Of a DNA stretch of 40,000 nucleotides, positions 16,140 to 24,515 are shown one piece after another. The position numbers and the translations under genes are program-made. The stretch comes from Candidatus Eisenbacteria bacterium. Its GTDB lineage: Bacteria > Orphanbacterota > Orphanbacteria > Orphanbacterales > Orphanbacteraceae. The first letter of the stretch is position 1. Every line of letters begins with the position of its first letter. The stretch lies in contig VGIW01000021.1 of the NCBI GenBank assembly GCA_016867715.1, forward strand, positions 1-40,000. The letters are read 5' to 3'. Under the pieces are notes generated by a model. That model was not told where the DNA came from, made no database searches, and saw only the letters and a program-made list of their open reading frames with translations.

Positions 16140-17933
16140 TCACCGGACGAGAAGCATCTTCCTCGTCTCGGTCCTCTTCTCCGCCGCCAGGCGGTAGAGA
16201 TAGACGCCCGAGGCGACCTCGCGTCCCAGGTCGTCGCGCCCGTCCCACAGGACGGCGTGAGTCCCCGCCGCCTTCTCGCCGTCCCACAAGGTCCGGATCG
16301 CGCGCCCGGCGGAATTGTACACGAGAAGCGACGCGCGCGCGGCGCTCGGGAGCGAAAAGGCGATCGTCGTTTGAGGATTGAAGGGATTCGGCTCGTTCGG
16401 CCGAAGATCGAACGGGAAGGTCGTGGGGACCGGTCCCGCGACGGAGATCTGGATGTCCCCGTTCTCGAACGTGATCGAGTAGGCGGCCGCCGAGCCGGTT
16501 CTGGCTCCGTTCACGACGATCACCGCGATCTGCCTGAGGTCCGACCCGGGTCTCGAGACGATGTAGTCCGCCAGGTTCAGCGAGTCGAGTGGAACGTCCT
16601 CGCGGATGAACCCGCCGCCGAGAGTCCCCTTCAGGCGGAGAAGGGCGACCACCCGCTGCTTCGTCCCCGGAGTCCCCTCGAAGCGGATGCGCAGGCGATC
16701 GATCGTCGCCATTCCTTTGCACTGGAAGAAATTCGCGGCCATCCGCGCCACCGAGCCGGTGTGGGAATCCGGATACGCCTCGACGACCTTCAGGATGCCG
16801 GGCATCGGGTACGAGGCCGCTTCCTCGTAGCCGTCGCTCGTGGAATCCGCGAAGATTGAGCTCTTGTAGTTCCACGTCGCGTAGGTGGTGAAGGCGCTCG
16901 CGAAGTCCGACCCCTGATCGGTGATGATGGCCGCGTAAGAAGCGGTCGTCGTCTCGCCCGGGTACGCCTCGCGGCGCTGCATAAGGGCAAGGCCCATTCC
17001 GAGCCCCCACGTCTCGCAGAGATGATGCTGCCAGATGCAGTCCTCGTAACTTCCCGAGCCTCCGTAGTCGAGCGACTGATCGGGATGCGAGATGCCCGAC
17101 CCCGAACCAAGATAGTTATAGTAGTCGTTGGTTTCGTCGTAAACGACATCCTCCATCCAGGTCGCGTCGAGCTCGACCCAACCGCCCATCGCCATCGCGC
17201 CGGTCGTGTTCATTTGGCTCGCGTGCTTGAACTCGTGCGCGCACGTCACCTTCGCCGCGCCCTTCTGCGTCCCCTCCGGATCCTGGTTCGAGGGAAACCC
17301 GACGAAGTCGTTCTCGATCACGATGCGGCTCCGTCCGTGGCCCATGTCCATCGTGTAGCCGTAGGCCCCCATGTTCTGGAAGGAGATCGGGTAGAGCTCG
17401 CCCGGGGAGAGCGCGGGAGGGTTGAACCCGAGACCGTCGATCTCGCGGTGCCACGAGGAGTCGCAATAGGTCGCGACCCACTCGACGTAGTCGGGGACCC
17501 CGTTCGCTGGGTTGATGTCCGCTTGCGGAGGGGCATGCTGCCCGCTCGTCTCGTAGGTGAGGCGGAAGAGCCCCGCAGGGCTGTCGTAGGTCATTGCGGT
17601 CGTCTTTCCGACGAGCAGCGATCCGGAAAGATACCGGTCGATCTCCTCCGCCGCGGCCGGGCTCATCGTCGCCCGCATGCGATCGAACTCCAGAATCGCG
17701 GGGGTGAGGCACTTGAGAGGGATCGCGCGCTCGGGAAGAAGATCCGCGCGGACGGTCTCCGGAGAGAACGCGTAGCGGAAGGTCTGAAGAACGGCCTCTT
17801 CCTCTGTGAGCCGTCCCTCCCGGACCGCATCGCGGACGATCGCGGAGAAATCCTCGCCGGGCGCGGCGGCGAATCCCAAGGTCGCATGAAGAACCCCGAA
17901 GAGACAAAGGATCGAAACCAGAACGAAACGCAT
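16140..17933 (-). CDS. Secreted metalloprotease (MXAN_6640-like) with FlgD-like sorting domain
   Basis: A 597-residue exported protein with a Sec signal peptide at residues 1-23. A gluzincin-type zinc motif CAHEFKHASQ (HEFKH at 233-237) is followed by GGWVELDATWMEDVVYDE, whose Glu residues (254, 261) could supply the third ligand. Around it lie DINPANGVPDYVEWVA and GAYGYTMDMGHGRSRIVIEN, features of the MXAN_6640 group of predicted bacterial metalloproteases. Residues 510-597 are a FlgD Ig-like domain: NEPNPFNPQTTIAFSLP, LLVYNSAGRAIRTL, LWDGRDDLGREVASGVYLYR. The gene has its own strong promoter and a terminator, and sits between queA and tgt. Substrate unknown; protease activity is inferred from the motif. 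Confidence 0.85.
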   Translation of the reverse strand: MRFVLVSILCLFGVLHATLGFAAAPGEDFSAIVRDAVREGRLTEEEAVLQTFRYAFSPETVRADLLPERAIPLKCLTPAILEFDRMRATMSPAAAEEIDRYLSGSLLVGKTTAMTYDSPAGLFRLTYETSGQHAPPQADINPANGVPDYVEWVATYCDSSWHREIDGLGFNPPALSPGELYPISFQNMGAYGYTMDMGHGRSRIVIENDFVGFPSNQDPEGTQKGAAKVTCAHEFKHASQMNTTGAMAMGGWVELDATWMEDVVYDETNDYYNYLGSGSGISHPDQSLDYGGSGSYEDCIWQHHLCETWGLGMGLALMQRREAYPGETTTASYAAIITDQGSDFASAFTTYATWNYKSSIFADSTSDGYEEAASYPMPGILKVVEAYPDSHTGSVARMAANFFQCKGMATIDRLRIRFEGTPGTKQRVVALLRLKGTLGGGFIREDVPLDSLNLADYIVSRPGSDLRQIAVIVVNGARTGSAAAYSITFENGDIQISVAGPVPTTFPFDLRPNEPNPFNPQTTIAFSLPSAARASLLVYNSAGRAIRTLWDGEKAAGTHAVLWDGRDDLGREVASGVYLYRLAAEKRTETRKMLLVR

Positions 17934-17989
17934 CTTCTTCCTCCAAGGGAGCGGGAATCGGGAGAACCGGTCCTTTGCGATCTGTGGTT

Positions 17990-18018
17990 ATTCTAATGGA
18001 AAACGAAAGGCGCGTCAA
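17990..18018 (-). promoter_or_regulatory. Sigma-70-type promoter of the metalloprotease gene
   Basis: Minus strand: TTGACG (18018-18013), a 17-nt AT-richer spacer, then TAGAAT (17995-17990). Both boxes match 5 of 6 consensus bases, the best overall pair in the window. GGAGG lies six bases before the ATG at 17933. Confidence 0.8.
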
Positions 18019-18074
18019 TCGGTTCGGGGCGCGCCGCGCCGTGCGGCCTCCGCGCGATCCGGGCGAGGCACGCC

Positions 18075-19103
18075 TCAGACGATCAGCGTGCAATCCCCGT
18101 AGCTGTAGAACCGGTAGCCGGCTTCCACCGCGGCGCGGTACGCGGACTTCATCCGCTCGAGCCCGGCGAAAGCGGCGACGAGAACGAAGAGCGTCGATCG
18201 CGGAAGGTGGAAGTTCGTGAGGAGCGCGTCGACGACCTTCGGCTCATAGGGAGGGCGAATGAAGAGATCGGTCCATCCCGACCCGGCGCGGACTGTTCGT
18301 CCCTCCGCGGCGGCCCCCTCGAGCGTGCGGACGACCGTCGTCCCAACCGCGACGACGCGCCCTCCCTTCTCTCGCGCCCGCCGAATTGCGGCGGCCGTCT
18401 CCTCGGGGACTCGGTAGAACTCCGCCTCGAACCGATGGCTCTCGATCCGGTCGGCGCGAATCGGACGGAAGGTTCCGGGCCCGACGTGCAGCGTGAGGCG
18501 CGCGGCGGCGACCCCCCGCGCCCCGAGGTCGCGAAGAAGCGCCTCGGTGAAGTGGAGCCCCGCGGTCGGAGCGGCGATCGATCCCTTCTCGCGCGCGAAG
18601 ACCGTCTGGTAGCGCGTCCTGTCCTCTTCGACCGGTTTACGGCGGATGTACGGGGGAAGCGGAACCTCTCCCGCCCGTTCGAGCGCGCTCTCGATCGCTT
18701 CGCCTTCCGGGAACCGCACGATCCACTCCCCTTCCCCGGCGGGACGGACCGTCTCCCCTTCGAGGCCGGCCGATTCGAAGCGAACGAGGCTACCCCGCCG
18801 CACCCGGCGGGCGGGCTTGAGGAGAAGGACCCACTCCCCTTTTCCGAGCGGACGCACGAAGAGCGCCTCGAGCGGACGGCCGCCCACGGCTTCCCCTCGG
18901 AGACGCGCGGGAAAGACGCGCGAATCATTCAGAACGAGAAGATCGTCCTTAGAAAGTTCTTCGGGAAGACGCCGGGCGACGGAATGCCGGATCGTGTTCT
19001 TCGACCGATCGATCACCATCATGCGGGAGGCCGCGCGATCGGGAAGCGGGAACTGCGCGATCCGATCCGCAGGAAGGTCGAAGTCGAAGTCGGAGAGGTT
19101 CAC
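18075..19103 (-). CDS. queA: S-adenosylmethionine:tRNA ribosyltransferase-isomerase
   Basis: A 342-residue enzyme that makes epoxyqueuosine by transferring the ribose part of SAM to preQ1-modified tRNA. Conserved blocks: DFDFDLPADRIAQFPLPDRA at the N-terminus, LLVLNDSRVFPARLRG, GSIAAPTAGLHFTEALLRDL, LHVGPGTFRPIRADRI, VVAVGTTVVRTLE and NFHLPRSTLFVLVAAFAG. The start is GTG at 19103, six bases after the ruvB stop, with no clear ribosome-binding site, so coupling to ruvB is likely. It is the last gene of the yebC-ruvCAB-queA run. Confidence 0.95.
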   Translation of the reverse strand: MNLSDFDFDLPADRIAQFPLPDRAASRMMVIDRSKNTIRHSVARRLPEELSKDDLLVLNDSRVFPARLRGEAVGGRPLEALFVRPLGKGEWVLLLKPARRVRRGSLVRFESAGLEGETVRPAGEGEWIVRFPEGEAIESALERAGEVPLPPYIRRKPVEEDRTRYQTVFAREKGSIAAPTAGLHFTEALLRDLGARGVAAARLTLHVGPGTFRPIRADRIESHRFEAEFYRVPEETAAAIRRAREKGGRVVAVGTTVVRTLEGAAAEGRTVRAGSGWTDLFIRPPYEPKVVDALLTNFHLPRSTLFVLVAAFAGLERMKSAYRAAVEAGYRFYSYGDCTLIV

Positions 19104-19108
19104 CGCGG

Positions 19109-20158
19109 TCAGAGGAGCCGGTCCTGGCCCGGCCGGCGGGCGCCCGGAGGCAAGGCACCGAGATGGCGGAACGCCTCGAGCGTCGCGACCCTTCCCCGCG
19201 GCGTCCGCATGAGAAGCCCCTCGCGCACGAGAAACGGCTCGTGGACCTCCTCGATCGTGTCCGACTCCTCTCCCACCGAGATCGCGAGCGTGTCGAGGCC
19301 GACCGGACCTCCGTCGAAACGCCGCACGACCGCATCGAGGATGCGGAGGTCCATCCCGTTCAGGCCCCTTTCGTCCACGTCGAGCCGCTCGAGCGCGTGC
19401 CGGGCGAGCGGCCCGTCGATCACGCCCTTCCCCTCGACCTCTGCGAAGTCGCGCACCCGGCGGAGAAGGCGGTTCACGACGCGCGGCGTCCCCCGCGAGC
19501 GGCGGGCGATCTCCCCCGCTCCTTCCCGATCGAGCTCGATCCCGAGGATTCGGCTCGATCGGTGCGCGATCCGCTCGAGATCCCCCGGCTGATAGAAATC
19601 GAGATGGCACTCGACGCCGAAACGGCTTCTCAGGGGGCGCGTGAGGAGCCCGGAGCGGGTCGTCGCTCCGACGAGAGTGAACCGGTTGAGATGTAAACGG
19701 ACAGAACGCGCGTGCGGTCCTTTGTCGATGAGGATGTCGATCTCGAAGTCCTCCATCGCCGGATAGAGGTACTCCTCCACGTTGCTGGTCATCCGATGGA
19801 TCTCGTCGAGGAAGAGGATCGACCGTTCGGGAAGGCTCGTGAGGAGCCCGGCGAGATCCCCCGGCCGATCGAGAACGGGCCCCGAGGAGGCCCGGATCTC
19901 CACGCCGAGCTCCTCGGAGAGGATCCGCGCGAGCGTCGTCTTTCCGAGACCGGGGGGCCCGGAGAGAAGGACATGGTCGAGCGCCTCGCCCCGCTTCCTT
20001 GTCGCCTCAATGAAGACGCGGAGGTTCGCTTTCACCTTGTCTTGTCCGATGAAGTCCTCGAGCCGCGTGGGGCGGAGAGTCTCTTCGAGGCGGTCTTCGC
20101 CCGGAAGCGGGCTCCCCGCGACGAGCTCCGTCCCCTGCGGACGCTTCTCCTCAGACAT
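19109..20158 (-). CDS. ruvB: Holliday junction branch-migration ATPase RuvB
   Basis: A 349-residue AAA+ motor that drives branch migration with Ruv[19 protein letters not shown] is the standard opening. Walker A is [12 protein letters not shown] (66-77) and Walker [12 protein letters not shown] (113-123). [18 protein letters not shown] carries the sensor and arginine-finger region, and the C-terminal winged helix contains [20 protein letters not shown]. The ATG at 20158 is chosen over an in-frame ATG 40 codons upstream because the family starts here and the earlier region overlaps ruvA. It overlaps ruvA by 8 nt. Confidence 0.97.
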   Translation of the reverse strand: MSEEKRPQGTELVAGSPLPGEDRLEETLRPTRLEDFIGQDKVKANLRVFIEATRKRGEALDHVLLSGPPGLGKTTLARILSEELGVEIRASSGPVLDRPGDLAGLLTSLPERSILFLDEIHRMTSNVEEYLYPAMEDFEIDILIDKGPHARSVRLHLNRFTLVGATTRSGLLTRPLRSRFGVECHLDFYQPGDLERIAHRSSRILGIELDREGAGEIARRSRGTPRVVNRLLRRVRDFAEVEGKGVIDGPLARHALERLDVDERGLNGMDLRILDAVVRRFDGGPVGLDTLAISVGEESDTIEEVHEPFLVREGLLMRTPRGRVATLEAFRHLGALPPGARRPGQDRLL

Positions 20159-20738
20159 GCGCGAGCGCCTCCCGAACGAGCTCTTCCACCGACGGCTCCT
20201 TCCCCGCGCGGAGCGAAAGCGCGTGCGCGATCGCCTGCGAGGCGCGGTCCGGTTTGTAGCCGAGCGCCTCGAGGGCAAGGCGCGCCTCCATCGCCACGCC
20301 CCCCGCCGCCGCGAGCGCGGCTCCCTCGACGCCGCGCTCGGTGAAGCGGCTCCGGAGCTCCACCACGAGCCTCTCCGCGCTCTTCTTCCCGATCCCCGGA
20401 ATCCGCGAGAGCTCCGCCGTGTTCCCGTCGACCACGGCGCGCCGAAACGGATCCGGACGCATCGCGGAGAGAACGGAGAGGGCGATCTTCGGTCCGACGC
20501 CCGGAACGACGAGAAGAAGGCGGAAGAGATCGAGCTCGGCCTTCGTCGAGAAGCCGAAGAGCTGGATCGTCTCCTCCCGGAGATACGTGTGCGCGAAGAG
20601 CCGCACCCTGGTCCCCTCGCGCGGGAGATCCTCGAGGGTCGAGAGCGAGACGGTCAGCGCGAAGCCGACGCCTCCGACGTCGACGACCGCCCGCATCGCC
20701 CCCTTCTCCGCCAAGACGCCCTCGACGTAGGCGATCAC
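20151..20738 (-). CDS. ruvA: Holliday junction-binding protein RuvA
   Basis: A 195-residue protein that clamps four-way DNA junctions for RuvB. The N-terminal OB domain begins [20 protein letters not shown]. Two helix-hairpin-helix motifs follow: [17 protein letters not shown] and [19 protein letters not shown]. The C-terminal three-helix domain ([20 protein letters not shown]) contacts RuvB. GTG at 20738 overlaps the ruvC stop (GTGA), with GAGGG seven bases upstream. An earlier in-frame ATG would add ten residues not found in the family. Confidence 0.96.
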   Translation of the reverse strand: MIAYVEGVLAEKGAMRAVVDVGGVGFALTVSLSTLEDLPREGTRVRLFAHTYLREETIQLFGFSTKAELDLFRLLLVVPGVGPKIALSVLSAMRPDPFRRAVVDGNTAELSRIPGIGKKSAERLVVELRSRFTERGVEGAALAAAGGVAMEARLALEALGYKPDRASQAIAHALSLRAGKEPSVEELVREALAHV

Positions 20739-21220
20739 CGTGCCGCCCTCGAGTGCGCGCGATGGCAATGGCAGACGGCGACCGCGAGCGCGTCCGATTC
20801 GTCCGCCGACCGAACGCCCTCGCGGAGCGAGAGAATCTGTTGAACCATCAAGCGAACCTGTTCCTTCGATGCGAGGCCGTTTCCGACGACGGCCGACTTC
20901 ACCTCGTTCGGAGGATACTCGAAGACCGGGAGGCCCGCCTCCGCCGCCGCGAGCATCACGACCCCACGGACGTGTCCGATGCGCGAGGCGGTGCGGGGGT
21001 TCACCCCCTGGTAGACGTCCTCGACGGCGACCTCGTCGACAGTCCCCTCGGCGAGGATCCCGGCGACGCCCGCGTGGATCCGGAGGAGCTTCTCCGCGAG
21101 GCGGGCTTCCCTCTCCGTCCGGATCGTTCCGGAGCGAAGATGCTCGATGCGGCTTCCGTCGAGACGGAGAAGCGCGAAACCGGTGCCCCTGCCTCCCGGA
21201 TCGATCCCGAGGACGATCAT
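20735..21220 (-). CDS. ruvC: Holliday junction resolvase RuvC
   Basis: A 161-residue endonuclease that cuts four-way junctions symmetrically. The acidic active site is visible: Asp7 in VLGIDPGGRGTGFA, Glu in VAVEDVYQG near residue 67, and the paired acidic residues in SADESDALAVAVCH near 138-151. YPPNEVKSAVVGNGLASKEQ is the other conserved block. The ATG at 21220 has GGAG seven bases upstream and lies 19 bp after yebC. It overlaps ruvA by four bases. Confidence 0.96.
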   Translation of the reverse strand: MIVLGIDPGGRGTGFALLRLDGSRIEHLRSGTIRTEREARLAEKLLRIHAGVAGILAEGTVDEVAVEDVYQGVNPRTASRIGHVRGVVMLAAAEAGLPVFEYPPNEVKSAVVGNGLASKEQVRLMVQQILSLREGVRSADESDALAVAVCHCHRAHSRAAR

Positions 21221-21239
21221 GAGCTTCTCCCGAGGATGG

Positions 21240-21998
21240 CTACTCCTCGGAGGAGCCGAGCTCCTCGAGGACTTCGTCCGGGATGTCGAAGTTCGCGGAC
21301 ACCTGCTGGACGTCGTCGTGATCCTCGAGACTCTCGACGAGCCGAAGGACCTTCCCCGCGTGTTCCTTGCCGACGGGGACGGTCGATTTCGGGAGGCGCG
21401 TCAGGCTCGCGCTCGAGGGCGGAGCTCCCGCCGCGCGAAGGACCTCGGCGACCTTGGAGAGATCGGCCGGGGCGGTCGTGATCTCCCACGAGTCCCCCTC
21501 ATCCGACACGTCCTCGGCGCCCGCGTCGAGCGCCGAGAGCATCAGGTCCTCCTCGCTGAGCGATCCCTTCTGGACGACGACGAGCCCCTTCTGCGCGAAC
21601 AAGTAGGAGACCGAACCGACCTCGCCCATGCGGCCGCCGTACTTCGTGAGGAGATGCCGCACCTCCGACGCGGTGCGGTTCCGGTTGTCCGTCACGGTCT
21701 CGATGAGGAGGGCGACGCCCCCGGGCGCGTACGCCTCGTACGCGACCTCCTCGATCACCTGTCCCGGAAGATCGCCGGTTCCCTTCTTGATCGCGCGCTC
21801 GATGTTCGCCGCGGGCATGTTCGCCGCGCGCGCCGCATCGATCGCGGTTCGGAGACGCGGGTTGCCGTCGGGGTCTCCCCCGCCGTTCCGCGCGGAAACC
21901 GTGATCTCGCGGATGAGCCGCGTGAAGATTCGGCCGCGCTCCGCGTCGACCTTCCCCTTCTTCCGACGGATGGTCGCCCATTTCGAATGACCCGACAT
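21240..21998 (-). CDS. yebC: YebC/PmpR family regulator-translation factor
   Basis: A 252-residue protein of the YebC/TACO1 family, whose members have been described both as DNA-binding regulators and as translation factors for proline-rich stretches. The start MSGHSKWATIRRKKGKVDAE is the family signature, so an in-frame ATG 29 codons earlier was rejected. Further blocks: RIFTRLIREITVSARNGGGD, NMPAANIERAIKKGTGD, VAYEAYAPGGVALLIETVTD and the C-terminal VQQVSANFDIPDEVLE. GAGGT lies five bases before the ATG. It heads the ruvCAB-queA operon, a very common arrangement, with its promoter at 22057-22085. Confidence 0.96.
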   Translation of the reverse strand: MSGHSKWATIRRKKGKVDAERGRIFTRLIREITVSARNGGGDPDGNPRLRTAIDAARAANMPAANIERAIKKGTGDLPGQVIEEVAYEAYAPGGVALLIETVTDNRNRTASEVRHLLTKYGGRMGEVGSVSYLFAQKGLVVVQKGSLSEEDLMLSALDAGAEDVSDEGDSWEITTAPADLSKVAEVLRAAGAPPSSASLTRLPKSTVPVGKEHAGKVLRLVESLEDHDDVQQVSANFDIPDEVLEELGSSEE

Positions 21999-22056
21999 TG
22001 CGCACCTCGACCGGAACCCGGTCCGCGCGAGGCGCTTCCCGCGCCCGGCGCGCGCG

Positions 22057-22085
22057 ATTGTAGCACACGCCGCGCGGGCGAACAA
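22057..22085 (-). promoter_or_regulatory. Promoter of the yebC-ruvCAB-queA operon
   Basis: Minus strand: TTGTTC (22085-22080), 17 nt ending in TGC, then TACAAT (22062-22057, 5 of 6). The -35 box is identical to that of the ffh promoter, and TGC before the -10 makes it an extended type. Confidence 0.65.
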
Positions 22086-22112
22086 CGCGCCGCGCGGCTC
22101 GGTCCCTTCGGC

Positions 22113-22293
22113 AGCCTAGATCATGCCGCGCTTCCGTCGCGAGGGCGCGGAGCGCGCGCCGAGAGGCCGACCGGTACGAGCCGCTCCCGGAAACGTAGCC
22201 CCGGAGCTACGCTCTAGGAAGCGGCGATGGAAGGAAGGCCACTTGAGGCCGCGATCCGCGTCCGCAGTAGGAAGCGCGTGCATGATCTAGGCT
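22113..22293. repeat. 181-bp inverted-repeat element at the 3' end of the EF-G-like gene
   Basis: The left arm, AGCCTAGATCATGCCGCGCT plus TCC (22113-22135), recurs inverted at 22270-22293 with one extra base, so 23 of 24 positions match. Inside is a further hairpin: CGTAGC (22194-22199) and GCTACG (22206-22211). TAGGAAGCG occurs as a direct repeat at 22215 and 22268. The right arm runs into the stop codon of the EF-G-like gene. No target duplication is evident. It could be a miniature mobile element or an elaborate terminator. Confidence 0.6.
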
Positions 22294-24364
22294 ATGCCTC
22301 CTGCTTCGCCGCCTGCGCCTCCGTGACCACCTTCTCGGCGATCTCCTTCGGAACCTCCTCGTAGTGCGAGAACTCCCGCTCGACCCCGCCGCGCCCCTGC
22401 GTCAGCGATCGAAGATGAGTCGAGTACTTGTAGAGCTCCGAGAGGGGCACTTGCGCGCGGATCACCTGGAACGGTCCCTGCGAGTCCATCCCGAGGATCT
22501 TCCCTCGGCGCGACGAGAGGTCGCCCATCACGTCCCCCATGAACTCCTCCGGAACCGTCACCTTCACCACGTAGATCGGCTCGAGGAGCACCGGGTTCGC
22601 CTCGAGAAACCCCTTCTTGAACGCCATCGAGCCGGCGACCTTGAACGAGTTCTCCGACGAGTCGACGGCATGATAGGAGCCGTCGTAGATCGTCACGCGG
22701 AGGTCCACCACCTTGCATCCGGCGAGGACCCCCTCCTCCATCGCAGCGACGACCCCCTTCTCCACCGCGGGGATGAACTTCCCCGGAACCACCCCTCCCA
22801 CGACCTCGTCGACGAACTCGAAACCGCCCCCCCGCTCCTTCGGCTCCAGCTTGAGCCACACGTCGCCGAACTGCCCGCGGCCGCCGGTTTGTTTCTTGTA
22901 TCGACCTTGAACATCGGAACGACCCCGAATCGTCTCGCGATAGGGAATCCGCGGCTTCACGAGCTCGACTTCCACCCCAAAACGCTCCTTGAGGCGCCGA
23001 GCCTGAATATCGAGGTGCAGCTCGCCGAGCCCGCGGATGAGCGTCTGGCGGACATCCGGATCGTACCCGGCGTGGAAAGTCGGGTCCTCCTCCTGAAGCC
23101 GCGCGAGCCCGTTTGCGATCTTGTCCTCCTCGCCCTGGTTCTTGGCGACCACGGCGAACTCGATCACCGGCTTCGGGAAGGGGATCGGCGGAAGGAGAAA
23201 CGATCCGTTCGCTTCGCACACGGTGTCCCCCGCCTTCGTCTCGCGCAGCTTCACCGCCGCGCCGAGATCTCCCGCGCTGATCCGCGGCGTATCCACTCGC
23301 TCGCGCCCCTGAAGGAAGTAGAGCTGCCCCATCCGCTCCCCCTTCCCCTTGTTCGCGTTCGCGTAGTCGCGCCCCGGCTCCAGGGTCCCCGTGAACACGC
23401 GAAAGACCGTGAGCTCGCCCATGTGCGCCTCCGAAACGGTCTTGAAGGCGAGCGCCGCGGTCTTCCCGGAGTTCCCGACCTTGCGGGTCTCTCCTTCGGC
23501 GGAAACGACCTCGGGGCGATCGAGCGGCGAGGGACCCGCCTCCGCGACGGCGTCGAGAAGGAGATCGACGCCTACGAGCTTCGCGGCGGAGACCGCGAAG
23601 GCCGGACGGAGCGTGCCCCGGGCGATCCCCGCGCGGAAACCAGTGAGCAACTCCTCCTCGGTCAGCCCCCCTCCCTCGAGGTATTTCTCGACGAGAGCGT
23701 CGTCGGTTTCCGCGATCTGCTCGATCAGCTTCTCCCGCGCGGCGGCCGCCTCGGCCGCGTGAGACGCCGGGATCTCGATCTCCGCCGCCTTCCCCGACCC
23801 GTCGCCCGCGTAACGGAATGCCTTCATACGCAAAACATCGATTACCGAAGAGAACGACTCCCCCTCGTCGATCGGGAGCGTGACGGGGACGGTGCCGGGG
23901 ATGAGCGCCTCGCCGACCGATTCGACCGCTCGAGAGTAATCGGAGTGCTCCCGATCGGCTCGATTCACGACGATGAACGCCGGGAGGTTTCGCGCGCGCG
24001 CGAACTGGTAGCCTCTCTCGGTTCCGACCTCGACGCCCGACTGCGCGTCGAGGAGTAGGAGCACCGCGTCCGCGACCTGGGCAGCGGCGACGACGTCGCC
24101 GACGAAATCGGCGTACCCGGGAGTATCGATGAAGTTGATCTTGCGCTTCTTCCACTCCACGAAACCGAGGCTGCTTCGAATCGTGATCTTCCGCTTCTTC
24201 TCCTCGTCGTCGGAGTCGAAGTGGGAGGTTCCATCGTCGACCTTGCCGAGACGGCTCGCGGATTGGCCGACGAAGAGGAACGCCTCGGCGAGCGATGTCT
24301 TTCCAGAGCCCCCGTGGCCGATGAGGACCAGGTTGCGAAGGGCTTCCGTTCCGTACTCTTTCAC
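22292..24364 (-). CDS. EF-G-like translational GTPase (EF-G2 type)
   Basis: A 690-residue protein with the full five-domain EF-G layout. G1 is GHGGSGKTS (16-24), as in EF-G2-type paralogues, instead of the GHIDAGKTT of canonical EF-G. G3 is DTPGYADF (80-87). The G4 motif, normally NKxD, reads NRAD (134-137). Domain IV contains GRGQFGDVWLKLEP and GGVVPGKFIPAVEKG, and domain V GRRGKILGMDSQGP (as SSRRGKILGMDS). It probably acts on ribosomes, but whether it translocates, recycles or is specialised cannot be told from sequence. It is not in a str operon. The start is GTG at 24364, with AAAAGGAG seven bases upstream; an ATG seven bases earlier is out of frame. Confidence 0.92.
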   Translation of the reverse strand: MKEYGTEALRNLVLIGHGGSGKTSLAEAFLFVGQSASRLGKVDDGTSHFDSDDEEKKRKITIRSSLGFVEWKKRKINFIDTPGYADFVGDVVAAAQVADAVLLLLDAQSGVEVGTERGYQFARARNLPAFIVVNRADREHSDYSRAVESVGEALIPGTVPVTLPIDEGESFSSVIDVLRMKAFRYAGDGSGKAAEIEIPASHAAEAAAAREKLIEQIAETDDALVEKYLEGGGLTEEELLTGFRAGIARGTLRPAFAVSAAKLVGVDLLLDAVAEAGPSPLDRPEVVSAEGETRKVGNSGKTAALAFKTVSEAHMGELTVFRVFTGTLEPGRDYANANKGKGERMGQLYFLQGRERVDTPRISAGDLGAAVKLRETKAGDTVCEANGSFLLPPIPFPKPVIEFAVVAKNQGEEDKIANGLARLQEEDPTFHAGYDPDVRQTLIRGLGELHLDIQARRLKERFGVEVELVKPRIPYRETIRGRSDVQGRYKKQTGGRGQFGDVWLKLEPKERGGGFEFVDEVVGGVVPGKFIPAVEKGVVAAMEEGVLAGCKVVDLRVTIYDGSYHAVDSSENSFKVAGSMAFKKGFLEANPVLLEPIYVVKVTVPEEFMGDVMGDLSSRRGKILGMDSQGPFQVIRAQVPLSELYKYSTHLRSLTQGRGGVEREFSHYEEVPKEIAEKVVTEAQAAKQEA

Positions 24365-24406
24365 GGCGCATCTCCTTTTGCCTGTGGCAATTACCGCAGA
24401 AAGTGA

Positions 24407-24435
24407 AGGTTAGCATGCCCTTCCGCGGCTGTCAA
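24407..24435 (-). promoter_or_regulatory. Promoter of the EF-G-like gene
   Basis: Minus strand: TTGACA (24435-24430, perfect), a 17-nt spacer ending in TGC, then TAACCT (24412-24407). The -10 matches only 3 of 6 bases, but the TGC extension and the perfect -35 compensate. Confidence 0.6.
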
Positions 24436-24515
24436 CGGAAGGAGAAAAACGCGGGGAAACGAGGGACAGGGCCGTCTTCATTCGGGCGGGCGGGGGCGGG
24501 CAGGACCCGGTCGCT

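Noticed and set aside
22287-24416. 709-codon minus-strand frame overlapping the EF-G-like gene
   Set aside because: It uses an ATG just upstream of the real GTG start but in another frame, and its product is Arg/Gly-rich without motifs.
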